Assembly: GCF_000377945.1 (NCBI RefSeq) | Contig: NZ_KB898921.1 | Location: 1-64,000, forward strand | Direction of reading: 5' to 3' | Origin: Thioalkalivibrio sulfidiphilus | GTDB taxonomy: Bacteria > Pseudomonadota > Gammaproteobacteria > Ectothiorhodospirales > Ectothiorhodospiraceae | Length of the DNA: 64,000 nt | Part shown: positions 16,077 through 24,614 of the stretch, piece after piece | How positions within the stretch are numbered: the stretch's first letter is position 1 | Layout of the letters: each line of letters starts with the position of its first letter | Notes under the pieces: model-generated | Told to the model about the DNA's origin: nothing | Seen by the model: the letters and a program-made list of their open reading frames with translations, nothing else | Databases searched by the model: none | Program-made: the position numbers and the translations under genes

Positions 16077-18599
16077 ATGTCGTTGAAGGTCTCGCGCTGG
16101 TCCCTGTTGGCGGGTTGCCTTGCGGGCGGTCTGATGCTGCTGGTCCTATTCAGCCTGCTGCAGGTCTGGAAGCAGCGGGTCCAGGACGAGACCCGCACCG
16201 AGTTGGTGGGCCAACTGGGCAATCTCCGTGCCCGGCTCGAATCCGAACTCAATGCAGTGATCCACGTCACCGACGGTCTGGTCACCTACATCATGTTCAA
16301 CCCGGACCTGGGCGAGACGGAGTTCGATGCCATCGCCTCCATGCTCATGGAACGCAGGCCGGGGCTGATCAGCCACTTCACCGCTGCGCCCGACAACGTC
16401 ATCCGTTATCTGCATCCCCTGGAAGGCAACCGTGCGGCCCTGGGCCTGGATCTCATGAGCCACCCGGAGCAGTCCGCTTCGGTGCTGGACATGATCGAAC
16501 GCCGCTCGACGGTGCTCGCCGGTCCCTGGGAACTGGTACAGGGCGGTCTGCGCCTGATCATCCGCACGCCTATCTTCGTGCCTGCCCACGTGGCCGGGAC
16601 CGAGGACGACCGCTACTGGGGCCTGGTCTCCATCCCCGTGGACATGCAGCGCCTGTACGAGGCGGCCGGGCTGGGTTACTTCGAGCGCAGCATGGACATC
16701 GCCATCCGCGGGCGGGATGGTCTGGGTGCCCGGGGTGAGACCTTCTACGGTGATCCGGCGCTGTTTCGCCGCGACAGCCTGCGCCAGACGGTGACCATGC
16801 TGGGGGGCGAGTGGGAACTGGCCGCCGAACCCAGCGGCGGCTGGCAGGCGGTGACACCCGTCGGCGGCCTCTGGGGGCTGATTTGGTTGATCTCGCTGCT
16901 CACGGGCGCGCTGGCCTGGTATCTGAGCCTGCAGGGACAGCGCCTGCGCCACTCGGAGGTCAAGTACCGGGCGCTGATGGAGAACCTGAGCGACGGCGCG
17001 TGCATCGTCCAGGACGGCTGGCTGCGTTACGTGAATCCCCGCTTCCGGGACATCTTCGGCCATGACGAGGAACTCCTGCTGTCTCATCAGCTGAGTGACT
17101 TCCTGGTCGCCGAGGACCGCGATCTGCTCGCGAGGCTCATGTCCAGGGTGATCGCCGATCCCGCCCGCTCCGGGCCGCTGGAGACGGAGCTTCGCATCCG
17201 TACCGGTGATGCGGGACACAGCTATGTGCGCATCAATTTGAGCGCCATGGCGTGGGAGGACGGGCCGGCGATACTGGCGACGGTCTCCGACATCGATGAC
17301 CGCAAGCGCCTGGCCAACCAGCTGCTCGACAGCCACGAGCGGCTCAACGCCATCATCCGGGCACTGCCGGACATCGGCTTCATCATCGACGACCAGGGGC
17401 AGTACCGGGATGTCTTCGGCGGCCTGGACAGCCAGCTGTATCACCGGGGTCAGGCGCTGATCGGCAAGCGCCTGCACGAGGTACTGCCGCTGGAGCTGGC
17501 GGACCGCTTCCTGTCCGTGGTGCACAAGGCCCTGGAGACCTCGAGCCTGCAGACCCTGGAATATGCCCTGAGCGCCGAGCAGATCAGCATCCCGCCCAAG
17601 GGTGGTCCCGAGGGCACACTGTGGTTCGAGGGACGCGTGATGGCCATGGGGGCCAGGGTCTTCGACCGCCCCGCGGTGATCTGGCTGGCCATGAATGTCA
17701 CCGCGCGCAAGCGCCTGGAGGAATCCATGCGCCTCAACGCCCGGGTGTTCGAGGACAGCAACGAGGGGATCTTCATCACCGATGCGGGCAACCGCATCAT
17801 CTCCGCCAACACGGCCTTCACGCGCATCACCGGCTACGAGGCCGCCGAGGTGATCGGCCGCAATCCGGGACTGCTCAGCTCCGGCATGCACGACGAGGCC
17901 TTCTATCAGTCCCTGTGGGAACAGGTGCTGTTGCACGGGCGCTGGGAAGGGGAGATCTGGAACCGGCGCAAGGACGGCCGCGTGTATCCCCAGAACCTGT
18001 CCATCAGCGTGGTGCGCGATGGCGAGGGACACATCAGCCACCACATCGCCATCTTCTCCGACATCACCCGGCGCAAGGAGGCCGAGGCCCAGGTCCGGCA
18101 CATGGCGCTGCACGACAACCTCACCGGACTGGCCAACCGCACCCTGTTGCGGGATCGCCTGACACAGGCCATCGAACAGGCGCGCCGCGACAAGAACAGC
18201 CTGGCGCTGTTGTTCATCGATCTGGACGATTTCAAGCCGGTCAATGATACCCACGGCCACGAGGCGGGGGACCGGGTGCTCAAGGAAGTGGCTCAGCGTC
18301 TGCGGGCCGCGGTGCGCCGGGTGGACACCGTGGCGCGCATGGGCGGGGACGAGTTCGTGGTCCTGCTACAGGCCCTGGAGCAGGAGGACATGGCCATACA
18401 GGTGGCCGAGAAGATCATCGATTCGCTGTCCAGGCCCATACAGCTCAACGGCCAGACATGCCTGCTGGGGGCCAGCGTCGGCATCGCCCTGTATCCCCGC
18501 CATGGCGAGGACCACGACAGCCTGATGCGGGCCGCCGACCAGGCCCTTTACCAGGCCAAGTCGGCAGGCAAGAACCGCTACCAGGTCGCCGGGTACTGA
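16077..18599 (+). CDS. Membrane diguanylate cyclase with CHASE and PAS domains
   Basis: The protein of about 840 residues has an N-terminal membrane helix (about 8-30), a periplasmic CHASE-like sensor (about 50-235), a second helix (about 260-280), three PAS segments (about 290-405, 415-545 and 555-670; the last with FTRITGYEAAEVIG) and a C-terminal GGDEF domain with an intact MGGDEF active site (about 770). It should make c-di-GMP in response to an extracytoplasmic signal. An in-frame GTG 15 bp upstream is an alternative start; neither has a clear ribosome site. No EAL domain is present. Confidence 0.9.
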   Translation: MSLKVSRWSLLAGCLAGGLMLLVLFSLLQVWKQRVQDETRTELVGQLGNLRARLESELNAVIHVTDGLVTYIMFNPDLGETEFDAIASMLMERRPGLISHFTAAPDNVIRYLHPLEGNRAALGLDLMSHPEQSASVLDMIERRSTVLAGPWELVQGGLRLIIRTPIFVPAHVAGTEDDRYWGLVSIPVDMQRLYEAAGLGYFERSMDIAIRGRDGLGARGETFYGDPALFRRDSLRQTVTMLGGEWELAAEPSGGWQAVTPVGGLWGLIWLISLLTGALAWYLSLQGQRLRHSEVKYRALMENLSDGACIVQDGWLRYVNPRFRDIFGHDEELLLSHQLSDFLVAEDRDLLARLMSRVIADPARSGPLETELRIRTGDAGHSYVRINLSAMAWEDGPAILATVSDIDDRKRLANQLLDSHERLNAIIRALPDIGFIIDDQGQYRDVFGGLDSQLYHRGQALIGKRLHEVLPLELADRFLSVVHKALETSSLQTLEYALSAEQISIPPKGGPEGTLWFEGRVMAMGARVFDRPAVIWLAMNVTARKRLEESMRLNARVFEDSNEGIFITDAGNRIISANTAFTRITGYEAAEVIGRNPGLLSSGMHDEAFYQSLWEQVLLHGRWEGEIWNRRKDGRVYPQNLSISVVRDGEGHISHHIAIFSDITRRKEAEAQVRHMALHDNLTGLANRTLLRDRLTQAIEQARRDKNSLALLFIDLDDFKPVNDTHGHEAGDRVLKEVAQRLRAAVRRVDTVARMGGDEFVVLLQALEQEDMAIQVAEKIIDSLSRPIQLNGQTCLLGASVGIALYPRHGEDHDSLMRAADQALYQAKSAGKNRYQVAGY

Positions 18600-18603
18600 G
18601 GTC

Positions 18604-18840
18604 TCAGTCCACGCCCTCCACGGACTGCACCCACACGCCCCGGTCGCAGCGCAGCAGCATGCCGCCGCTGTTGACGTAATCGCCGTGCTGGTAGGCGATG
18701 TCATTGAAGTAGCACGCGGGTTCCCCCGGCACCTCCTGCTTGAGCACATCGGACTCCTCGTCCATCTCCATGGCGATGGGGGAGTTGCGCAGTTCGGGAT
18801 CCTGCGCGCCCACGTGGGGCGGGGTATGGCTGTTGCTCAT
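18604..18840 (-). CDS. Small DUF1496-like protein
   Basis: The 78-residue soluble protein has an acidic N-terminal half and a C-terminal region ACYFNDIAYQHGDYVNSGGM followed by LLRCDRGVW. The two cysteines framing a small beta-rich segment resemble DUF1496-type domains, but no signal peptide is present. The ATG at 18840 is chosen because a GGAG site lies 8 nt upstream; an upstream ATG would add 8 residues. It is convergent with the diguanylate cyclase, four bases from its stop. Function is unknown. Confidence 0.6.
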   Translation of the reverse strand: MSNSHTPPHVGAQDPELRNSPIAMEMDEESDVLKQEVPGEPACYFNDIAYQHGDYVNSGGMLLRCDRGVWVQSVEGVD

Positions 18841-19029
18841 CGGGTTCTCCGGTTCCTTATGCAATGTCTCTGGTCAAGCCTTCTGCGCAGTATGGGTGAT
18901 GTCCGGCGACCTGGTTTGACCGTCGTCAGGTAAACAGGCCGCTTGGGCACCGGATGGCAGGCAGCGCTAACAACTTGTGTTATTAGTCTACAACGTCAAC
19001 CGCCACCGTCACACAGGAACCGCAACATC

Positions 19030-19305
19030 ATGGGCAAGCCCACCGACGAAGAACTCAAGGCCGCGCTGACCGAGGCCGCGCGCATGCGCGAGCATGGCGA
19101 GGATCCCCACTTTCTCGCCAAGTGTCTGCTCAACCTCAACTACCGGATCAAGCAGCTGGAACGGGTGCTCAGCGCCTCGGAGCGTTACCTGCATTCGGGC
19201 CTTGCCGAGCACAACCACGCGGAACTGGTGCGCACCATCGAGGCCTACAAGCGCGCCGAGGCCCGGGGCACCTACGAGGAAGAGAAAGAACCCTGGCTCG
19301 AATAA
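19030..19305 (+). CDS. Uncharacterised 91-residue charged helical protein
   Basis: The protein is mainly helical, rich in Glu, Arg and Leu (LNLNYRIKQLERVLSASERY), with a possible short coiled coil (about 40-75). I do not recognise a named family. The ATG at 19030 is preferred over an upstream start because MGKPTDEELKAAL opens a compact domain and CAGGA precedes it. It is convergent with mnmC, with a heptamer-type inverted repeat in between. Confidence 0.65.
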   Translation: MGKPTDEELKAALTEAARMREHGEDPHFLAKCLLNLNYRIKQLERVLSASERYLHSGLAEHNHAELVRTIEAYKRAEARGTYEEEKEPWLE

Positions 19306-19308
19306 GCG

Positions 19309-19382
19309 AATTCAAGATTCAAAGTTCAAGATTCAAAGGGCAGATGCCTATCCCTTTGAATTTTGAATCTTGAATTTTGAAT
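19309..19382. repeat. Inverted repeat of ATTCAAG/ATTCAAA heptamers
   Basis: The left arm (19309-19340) is four tandem 7-nt units of the form RTTCAAR. The right arm (19352-19382) is the inverted series of TTTGAAT/CTTGAAT units. It sits between two convergent genes. A very similar element is at 53542-53610. Confidence 0.85.
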
Positions 19383-19399
19383 CCTCAAAAGAGTGCTTC

Positions 19400-21382
19400 T
19401 CACCGCGCTCTTTTGAGTTCCCTGACCCGGTCCCGCGCCGGATGCAGGGCCTCCACCAGGTCACGGGGCAGGGGCAGGGGATCGCCATGCATCAGCGAGG
19501 CCAGCAGTTCGGCGCTCAGGGGGGCGGTGGTCAGGCCCCGCGAGCCATGGGCCAGGCTGGTGTAGACGCCGGGCAGCAGGGGCGCCCCGGGATAACTGTC
19601 GGGGCGACGGCCGTGATGCAGTTCCCCGTAGCAGCGTTCGAAGGCCACCATGCCCGGCAGCGGCCCCGCAAGCGGCAGGCGGCCCGGGGCGTTGAAGCGC
19701 AGCGCCGCCCGTCCGGCCATGGGCGGGTCCAACTCCCCCAGTGCGTCCGGCCAGACCCGGCGCAGACCCGCCAGGTTGCTGGCATGTTCTTCGGGTCGCA
19801 GCCGGGTATCCCGGTCACCACGCACGAAGCTCGCGCCGCAGACATGGCCGCTTCGGGTTGCGGGTGTCAGGTAGCCCTCGTAACACAGCACCCTTTTCAA
19901 CCCCCGCGTGATGCGGCTTGCTTCAATCACGCTCAGCTGGCCGCGCAGGGGCCTGGGTTCGATGCCCGGATGCAGCCCTGGCATGCCCGCGCCGTTGGCC
20001 AGCACCACCCGGGGTGCGCGTGTGATCGCCACGCCATGCTCATCTTCCAGCAGCCAGTCTTGTCCGTCACGGGTGAGGCGTGACACCGGTCGTCCCAGGC
20101 GCAGTTCCACGCCCGCCTTCGCCATCTGGGCTCGGCACAGGGCCGCCGGGTCCACCCAGCCTGCCCGGGGCAGGAACAGGCACGGAAGCTCAAGCGGCAC
20201 GCCGGCCAGTTCGCTGGCCTCGGCGGCATCAACCGCCCGCATCAGTTCCGGGGGCAGGGGCAGGCGTTCACGGATGCGTTCCAGGCGCTGCGCCAGGCGC
20301 TTGCCGTCGGCCAGCCACAGCGCGCCGCACCAGTCCCGCGGCAGGTCCTCGACCGTCAGGCCTAGGGATTCGATCCAGTCGCGTGAAAACTCCGAAGCCA
20401 TCAGCGTGAAGCGGCTCACCACCCCGTGATCGGCGCTCAGGTGCGGCATGAGGATGCCGGCCGGGTTACCGGAGGCACCGGCGGCGACCTGATCCGCGCC
20501 ATCCACCACCGTGACCTGCCAGCCCCGGCGCGCCAGCGCCAAGGCCACGGCGCTGCCGGCAAGGCCTGCGCCGAGTACCGCCGCCTCGCGTTCGGCGGGT
20601 GCGGCGGGGGGCGGGTTCGAGAACCAGGGCGGGGTGGGGTCGGGGGTCGCTGCCTGTGCGTTTCTCAGGCCGCGGATGCGCTCCCGCTTGTGGCCAAAGC
20701 CCGGCAGGCGCTGGATGTCAAAGCCCGCGTTCTCCAGGCCGCGACGCACATGGCCGGCGGCGGTGAAACTGGCGAGTGACCCGCCCGCCGGTGTGAGTCG
20801 TGCCAGCTGCGCGTACAGCGCCTCCTGCCACAGGGCTTGGTTGCGCGCCGGGGCAAAGCCGTCCAGGTACCAGGCATCCACCTGCGCCTGGCACTGGCGC
20901 AGGCAGTCCACGGCATCGCCGAACATCAGGGTGAGGCTCAGACGTTCCCCGGGGAACACCAGCCGGTGAAAGCCGGGCACCGGCGCCGGGTACTGGGCCA
21001 ACAGCGACTCTCCCAGATGACGCAATGCCTGCGGCAGCGCAGAGATCAGACGGGCCAGGTCCTCGCGGGTGAAGGGATGCAGTTCCACGCTCAGGTAGTG
21101 CAGCCAGCCGGCTCCCGGCCGGCTGCGCCACAGGTCCCAGGTCAGCAGGAAGTTGAGCCCGGTGCCAAAGCCGGTCTCGGCGATGGTGAACACATCGCGG
21201 TCGAGCCAGCGCTCGGGCAGGCCGTTGGCGTCAAGGAACACGGTGCGGGATTCCTCGGCGCCATGGCCGTGGCTGAAGTACACGTCACCGTAGCGGGACG
21301 ACCAGGGCGTGCCGTCGCGAAATTCCAGCGCCGCCGGCTCCAGGGGCTGGAATCCGGCGCCTGTGTCAGTTGCGGATGCCAT
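19400..21382 (-). CDS. mnmC: Bifunctional tRNA wobble-uridine modification enzyme MnmC
   Basis: The 660-residue protein has an N-terminal SAM methyltransferase domain (about 1-240; ETGFGTGLNFLLTWDLW, WYLDGFAPARN) and a C-terminal FAD-dependent oxidoreductase (about 265-650; VLGAGLAGSAVALALARRG, SGNPAGILMPHLS). It converts cmnm5(s2)U34 to nm5 and then mnm5(s2)U34 in tRNAs. The gene overlaps the ABC permease upstream by 17 bp, an unusual coupling partner. MnmA, which supplies the 2-thio group of the same nucleotide, is at 38.3 kb. Confidence 0.94.
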   Translation of the reverse strand: MASATDTGAGFQPLEPAALEFRDGTPWSSRYGDVYFSHGHGAEESRTVFLDANGLPERWLDRDVFTIAETGFGTGLNFLLTWDLWRSRPGAGWLHYLSVELHPFTREDLARLISALPQALRHLGESLLAQYPAPVPGFHRLVFPGERLSLTLMFGDAVDCLRQCQAQVDAWYLDGFAPARNQALWQEALYAQLARLTPAGGSLASFTAAGHVRRGLENAGFDIQRLPGFGHKRERIRGLRNAQAATPDPTPPWFSNPPPAAPAEREAAVLGAGLAGSAVALALARRGWQVTVVDGADQVAAGASGNPAGILMPHLSADHGVVSRFTLMASEFSRDWIESLGLTVEDLPRDWCGALWLADGKRLAQRLERIRERLPLPPELMRAVDAAEASELAGVPLELPCLFLPRAGWVDPAALCRAQMAKAGVELRLGRPVSRLTRDGQDWLLEDEHGVAITRAPRVVLANGAGMPGLHPGIEPRPLRGQLSVIEASRITRGLKRVLCYEGYLTPATRSGHVCGASFVRGDRDTRLRPEEHASNLAGLRRVWPDALGELDPPMAGRAALRFNAPGRLPLAGPLPGMVAFERCYGELHHGRRPDSYPGAPLLPGVYTSLAHGSRGLTTAPLSAELLASLMHGDPLPLPRDLVEALHPARDRVRELKRAR

Positions 21383-22139
21383 GCCCCTTGTTGAGCAGGT
21401 ACAGGCTGAAGGAGAACAGCGCGGCGATGAAACCCAGGATGATGGCGTAGGAGAGCCACAGGTTGATGTCGCTCACCCCCAGCAGCCCGTAGCGGAAGGC
21501 ATTGACCATGTACAGGATGGGATTGAGGTGTGAGACCCCCTGCCAGAACTCCGGCAGCATGGTGATGGAGTAGAACACGCCGCCCAGGTAGGTGAGCGGG
21601 GTGAGCACGAAGGTGGGGATGATGGAGATGTCGTCGAAGCTCTTGGCGTAGATGCCGTTGATCAGCCCCGCCAGGGAGAACAGCACGGAGGTGAGCAGCA
21701 CCACCGAGAGCGTCACGCCCAGGTTGTGCATGCTGAAGGGACTGAACAGCAGCGACACCAGGGTGACCGCCACGCCAACGGTGAGCCCCCGGCACACGCC
21801 GCCGGCCACGAAGCCCAGGATGATGAGCGCGTTGGGGATAGGCGCCACCAGCATCTCCTCGATGTGATGCTGGAACTTGGAGCCGTAGAAGGATGACACC
21901 ACGTTGGCGTAGGAGTTGGTGATGATGGTCATCATGATCAGGCCGGGGACGATGAAGTCCATGTAGCGCAGCCCGTCCATCTCGCCGATGCGCGAACCGA
22001 TCAGGCCGCCGAAGATGATGAAGTAGAGCGCCGTGGTGATGGCCGGCGGCAGCACGGTCTGCACCCAGATGCGCATGAAGCGCAGCACTTCCTTGATGAC
22101 GATGGTCTGGAAGGCGATCCAGTTGCGACGCAGGTTCAT
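21366..22139 (-). CDS. ABC-2 type transporter permease (YadH-like)
   Basis: The 257-residue protein has six predicted membrane helices and the ABC2_membrane signature (ILYMVNAFRYGLLG near the C-terminus; PLTYLGGVFYSITMLPEFW). It pairs with the ATPase upstream, overlapping its end by 4 bp. Such YadGH-type exporters move lipids, polysaccharides or drugs outward; the substrate cannot be read from the sequence. Confidence 0.9.
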   Translation of the reverse strand: MNLRRNWIAFQTIVIKEVLRFMRIWVQTVLPPAITTALYFIIFGGLIGSRIGEMDGLRYMDFIVPGLIMMTIITNSYANVVSSFYGSKFQHHIEEMLVAPIPNALIILGFVAGGVCRGLTVGVAVTLVSLLFSPFSMHNLGVTLSVVLLTSVLFSLAGLINGIYAKSFDDISIIPTFVLTPLTYLGGVFYSITMLPEFWQGVSHLNPILYMVNAFRYGLLGVSDINLWLSYAIILGFIAALFSFSLYLLNKGHGIRN

Positions 22140-23059
22140 GAGGGACGGTTCTCCTTCACCAGGTTCATGAACAGCTGCTCCAGGCGGTTGGTCTTGTTGC
22201 GCAGGCTCAGCACCTGCACGTCAGCGGCGGCCAGATCCGTGAACAGCTGGTTGACGCTGTCCTCCTTGCGGATGTCCGCCTCCAGCGTGAGTTCATCCAC
22301 CCAGCGCAGCGTGTGCCTGGGCAGTTGCGGCAGCTGGGCCAGGGGGCGGGCCAGGTCGAGCACGAAGGTCTCCACGTTGAGCTTGCCCAGCAGGCCCTTC
22401 ATGGTGGTGTTCTCGACGATCTCGCCATGGTCGATGATGGCGATGTTACGGCACAGGTTCTCCGCCTCTTCCAGGTAGTGGGTGGTGAGGATGATGGTGC
22501 GACCCTCGGCGTTGATCTTGCGCAGGAAGGCCCACATGGAGCGGCGGATCTCGATGTCCACCCCGGCGGTGGGTTCGTCCAGGATCAGCAGTTGCGGTTC
22601 GTGCACCAGGGCCCGGGCGATCATGAGGCGGCGCTTCATACCCCCCGACAGGGTGCGTGCAGTCTCGTGGCGCTTTTCCCAAAGGCCCAGTTCCTTGAGA
22701 TAGCGCTCGGCCCTCTCATAAGCCTGGCGACGGGGGATGCCGTAATAACCGGCCTGGTTGACCACGATCTCCACCACCGGCTCGAAGCTGTTGAAGTTGA
22801 ATTCCTGGGGCACCAGGCCGAGGCAGGCCTTGGCGGCATCCTTCTCCCGGTCCAGGTCGTGGCCGAAGATAGAGACCTCACCCCCGGTCTTGTTCACCAG
22901 GGAGGCGATGATGCCGATGGTGGTGGACTTGCCTGCGCCGTTGGGGCCCAGCAGGGCGAAGAAATCCCCGGGCTCAACGTCCAGGTCGATGCCCTTGAGC
23001 GCCTGGAAGCCATTGCGGTAGGTCTTGGTCAGATTTCGGATCGAGAGGGCTTTGGGCAT
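22136..23059 (-). CDS. ABC transporter ATP-binding protein (YadG-like)
   Basis: The 307-residue protein contains Walker A GPNGAGKST, signature LSGGMKRRL, Walker B LLILDEP and the H-loop LTTHYLEEAE. The C-terminal 80 residues form the regulatory tail typical of ABC-2 exporter ATPases. It is the first gene of the exporter-mnmC cluster, and starts divergently from the aminopeptidase gene with a 139-bp gap. Confidence 0.93.
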   Translation of the reverse strand: MPKALSIRNLTKTYRNGFQALKGIDLDVEPGDFFALLGPNGAGKSTTIGIIASLVNKTGGEVSIFGHDLDREKDAAKACLGLVPQEFNFNSFEPVVEIVVNQAGYYGIPRRQAYERAERYLKELGLWEKRHETARTLSGGMKRRLMIARALVHEPQLLILDEPTAGVDIEIRRSMWAFLRKINAEGRTIILTTHYLEEAENLCRNIAIIDHGEIVENTTMKGLLGKLNVETFVLDLARPLAQLPQLPRHTLRWVDELTLEADIRKEDSVNQLFTDLAAADVQVLSLRNKTNRLEQLFMNLVKENRPS

Positions 23060-23198
23060 TGTTTTTAAGGGATTTTTGCGGGGCTGTCATAAGCCGTTAA
23101 TGCTAACATGAGAGCCGACGTGAGGGGTGGGGCGAGAGACGGCAGGTGCACCACGCCTTGCCGAAACCTGTGTTCTGAATGTCTGAATAGGTGATCTG

Positions 23199-24614
23199 AT
23201 GCGCGCGTGTTTCAGCCATGATGCCAAGGCCGAGACGATTCCTCTGGTTCCCCTGACCCCGGACACCCTGTCCGCCTGGCTCGAGGCCCATCCCCCACGG
23301 GTCAGGGCCTGGGTGGAGGCCAACGGTTTCAAGGGCAAGCCCAACACGCTCTGCACCCTGCCCGACGAGCATGGCCGTATCCAGTGCGTGCTAGTGGGCC
23401 TGGACACCGAGGCGCCCGTCTGGAGCGTGGCGGGCGCGGCACGCAAGCTTTGCCCGGGCGCCTACCGCCTGGAGACCGAACAGGACAGCGACTGGCTCAC
23501 CCAGGCCTGCATCGGCTGGGGTCTGGGTGCCTACCGTTTCGACCGTTACAAGGCTTCCGACAAACCGGCGCCAGTGCTGGTGTTGCCGGAGGCCGTGGAT
23601 GTGGACGAGGTGCTGCGGGTCGTGGACGCCACCGCCCTGGTGCGCGACCTGGTCAATACCCCGGCCCAGGACATGATGCCCGAGCACCTGGCGGAGGCGG
23701 CGCGCATGCTGGCCGATGCCCATGGCGCCAAGTTCACCACCGTGGAAGGGGAGGCCCTGCTGAGCGAAAACTTCCCCTGCATTCATGCCGTGGGCCGTGC
23801 CAGCAGCCACGCACCCCGCAAGGTGGAACTGAACTGGGGCGATGACAGCCATCCCCATGTGACCCTGGTCGGCAAGGGCGTGTGCTTCGACAGCGGCGGC
23901 CTGGACATCAAGCCTTCCAATGGCATGCGCCAGATGAAGAAGGACATGGGCGGCGCCGCCCACGTGCTGGGCCTGGCGCAGATGATCATGGCCGCGAAGC
24001 TGCCCGTGCGTCTGCGGGTGCTGATCGGCGCGGTGGAGAACGCCATCTCCGGCGATGCCTTCCGACCGGGGGACGTGCTCACTTCCCGCAAGGGCCTGAG
24101 CATCGAGATCGAGAACACCGACGCCGAGGGACGCCTGGTGCTCTGCGACCTGCTCACCGAGGCCTGCGAGGGTGAACGCAAGCCGGACCTGCTGGTGGAT
24201 TTCGCGACGCTCACCGGTGCCGCCCGTGTGGCCGTGGGCACTGAGATCGCCGCCACCTTCACCGACGACACGGCGCTTTACCAGGAGGTGGAGGAAGCTG
24301 CTTCGAGGCTGGGCGATCCGGTCTGGCGTCTGCCCCTGCACAAACCTTACCGCAGCAGCCTGGACAGCTCGGTGGCGGACATCGCCAACTGCGGCTCCGG
24401 TCCCTACGGTGGAGCGATCACTGCTGCCCTGTTCCTGCAGGAGTTCGTGGACCCGAAGGTGCCGTGGGTCCACTTCGACGTCATGGCCTTCAACATCCGC
24501 GGTCGTCCCGGCCGCCCCAAGGGCGGCGAGGCCATGGGGCTGCGCGCCATGTTCGAGGTGATCCGCGCGCGCTTCGGTGGCCGCAGTAGAAGGGTGGTGA
24601 GATATGCGGGCTAG
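23199..24614 (+). CDS. M17 leucyl aminopeptidase
   Basis: The 471-residue protein is an M17 dinuclear-zinc aminopeptidase: VGKGVCFDSGGLDIKPS carries the metal-binding Lys and Asp, and NTDAEGRLVLCD the catalytic signature; DFATLTGAARVAVG follows. It is closer to the PepB/short PepA group than to E. coli PepA. It releases N-terminal residues from peptides in the cytosol. The final residues GGRSRRVVRYAG are encoded by a dispersed repeat (24576-24614) and probably replace the original C-terminus. Its TAG stop shares the CTAG palindrome with the stop of the convergent gdh gene. Confidence 0.92.
   Translation: MRACFSHDAKAETIPLVPLTPDTLSAWLEAHPPRVRAWVEANGFKGKPNTLCTLPDEHGRIQCVLVGLDTEAPVWSVAGAARKLCPGAYRLETEQDSDWLTQACIGWGLGAYRFDRYKASDKPAPVLVLPEAVDVDEVLRVVDATALVRDLVNTPAQDMMPEHLAEAARMLADAHGAKFTTVEGEALLSENFPCIHAVGRASSHAPRKVELNWGDDSHPHVTLVGKGVCFDSGGLDIKPSNGMRQMKKDMGGAAHVLGLAQMIMAAKLPVRLRVLIGAVENAISGDAFRPGDVLTSRKGLSIEIENTDAEGRLVLCDLLTEACEGERKPDLLVDFATLTGAARVAVGTEIAATFTDDTALYQEVEEAASRLGDPVWRLPLHKPYRSSLDSSVADIANCGSGPYGGAITAALFLQEFVDPKVPWVHFDVMAFNIRGRPGRPKGGEAMGLRAMFEVIRARFGGRSRRVVRYAG
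24576..24614. repeat. 39-bp dispersed repeat overlapping the aminopeptidase 3' end
   Basis: The segment matches 62574-62612 in inverted orientation at 38 of 39 positions. It includes GGTGAGATATGCGGGCTAG. It encodes the last 12 residues and the stop of the aminopeptidase and contains the stop of the convergent dehydrogenase. Confidence 0.85.

Noticed and set aside
19309-19382. Possible CRISPR or iteron array of ATTCAAG units
   Set aside because: Heptamers are contiguous without spacers and mirrored; no replication initiator is nearby.
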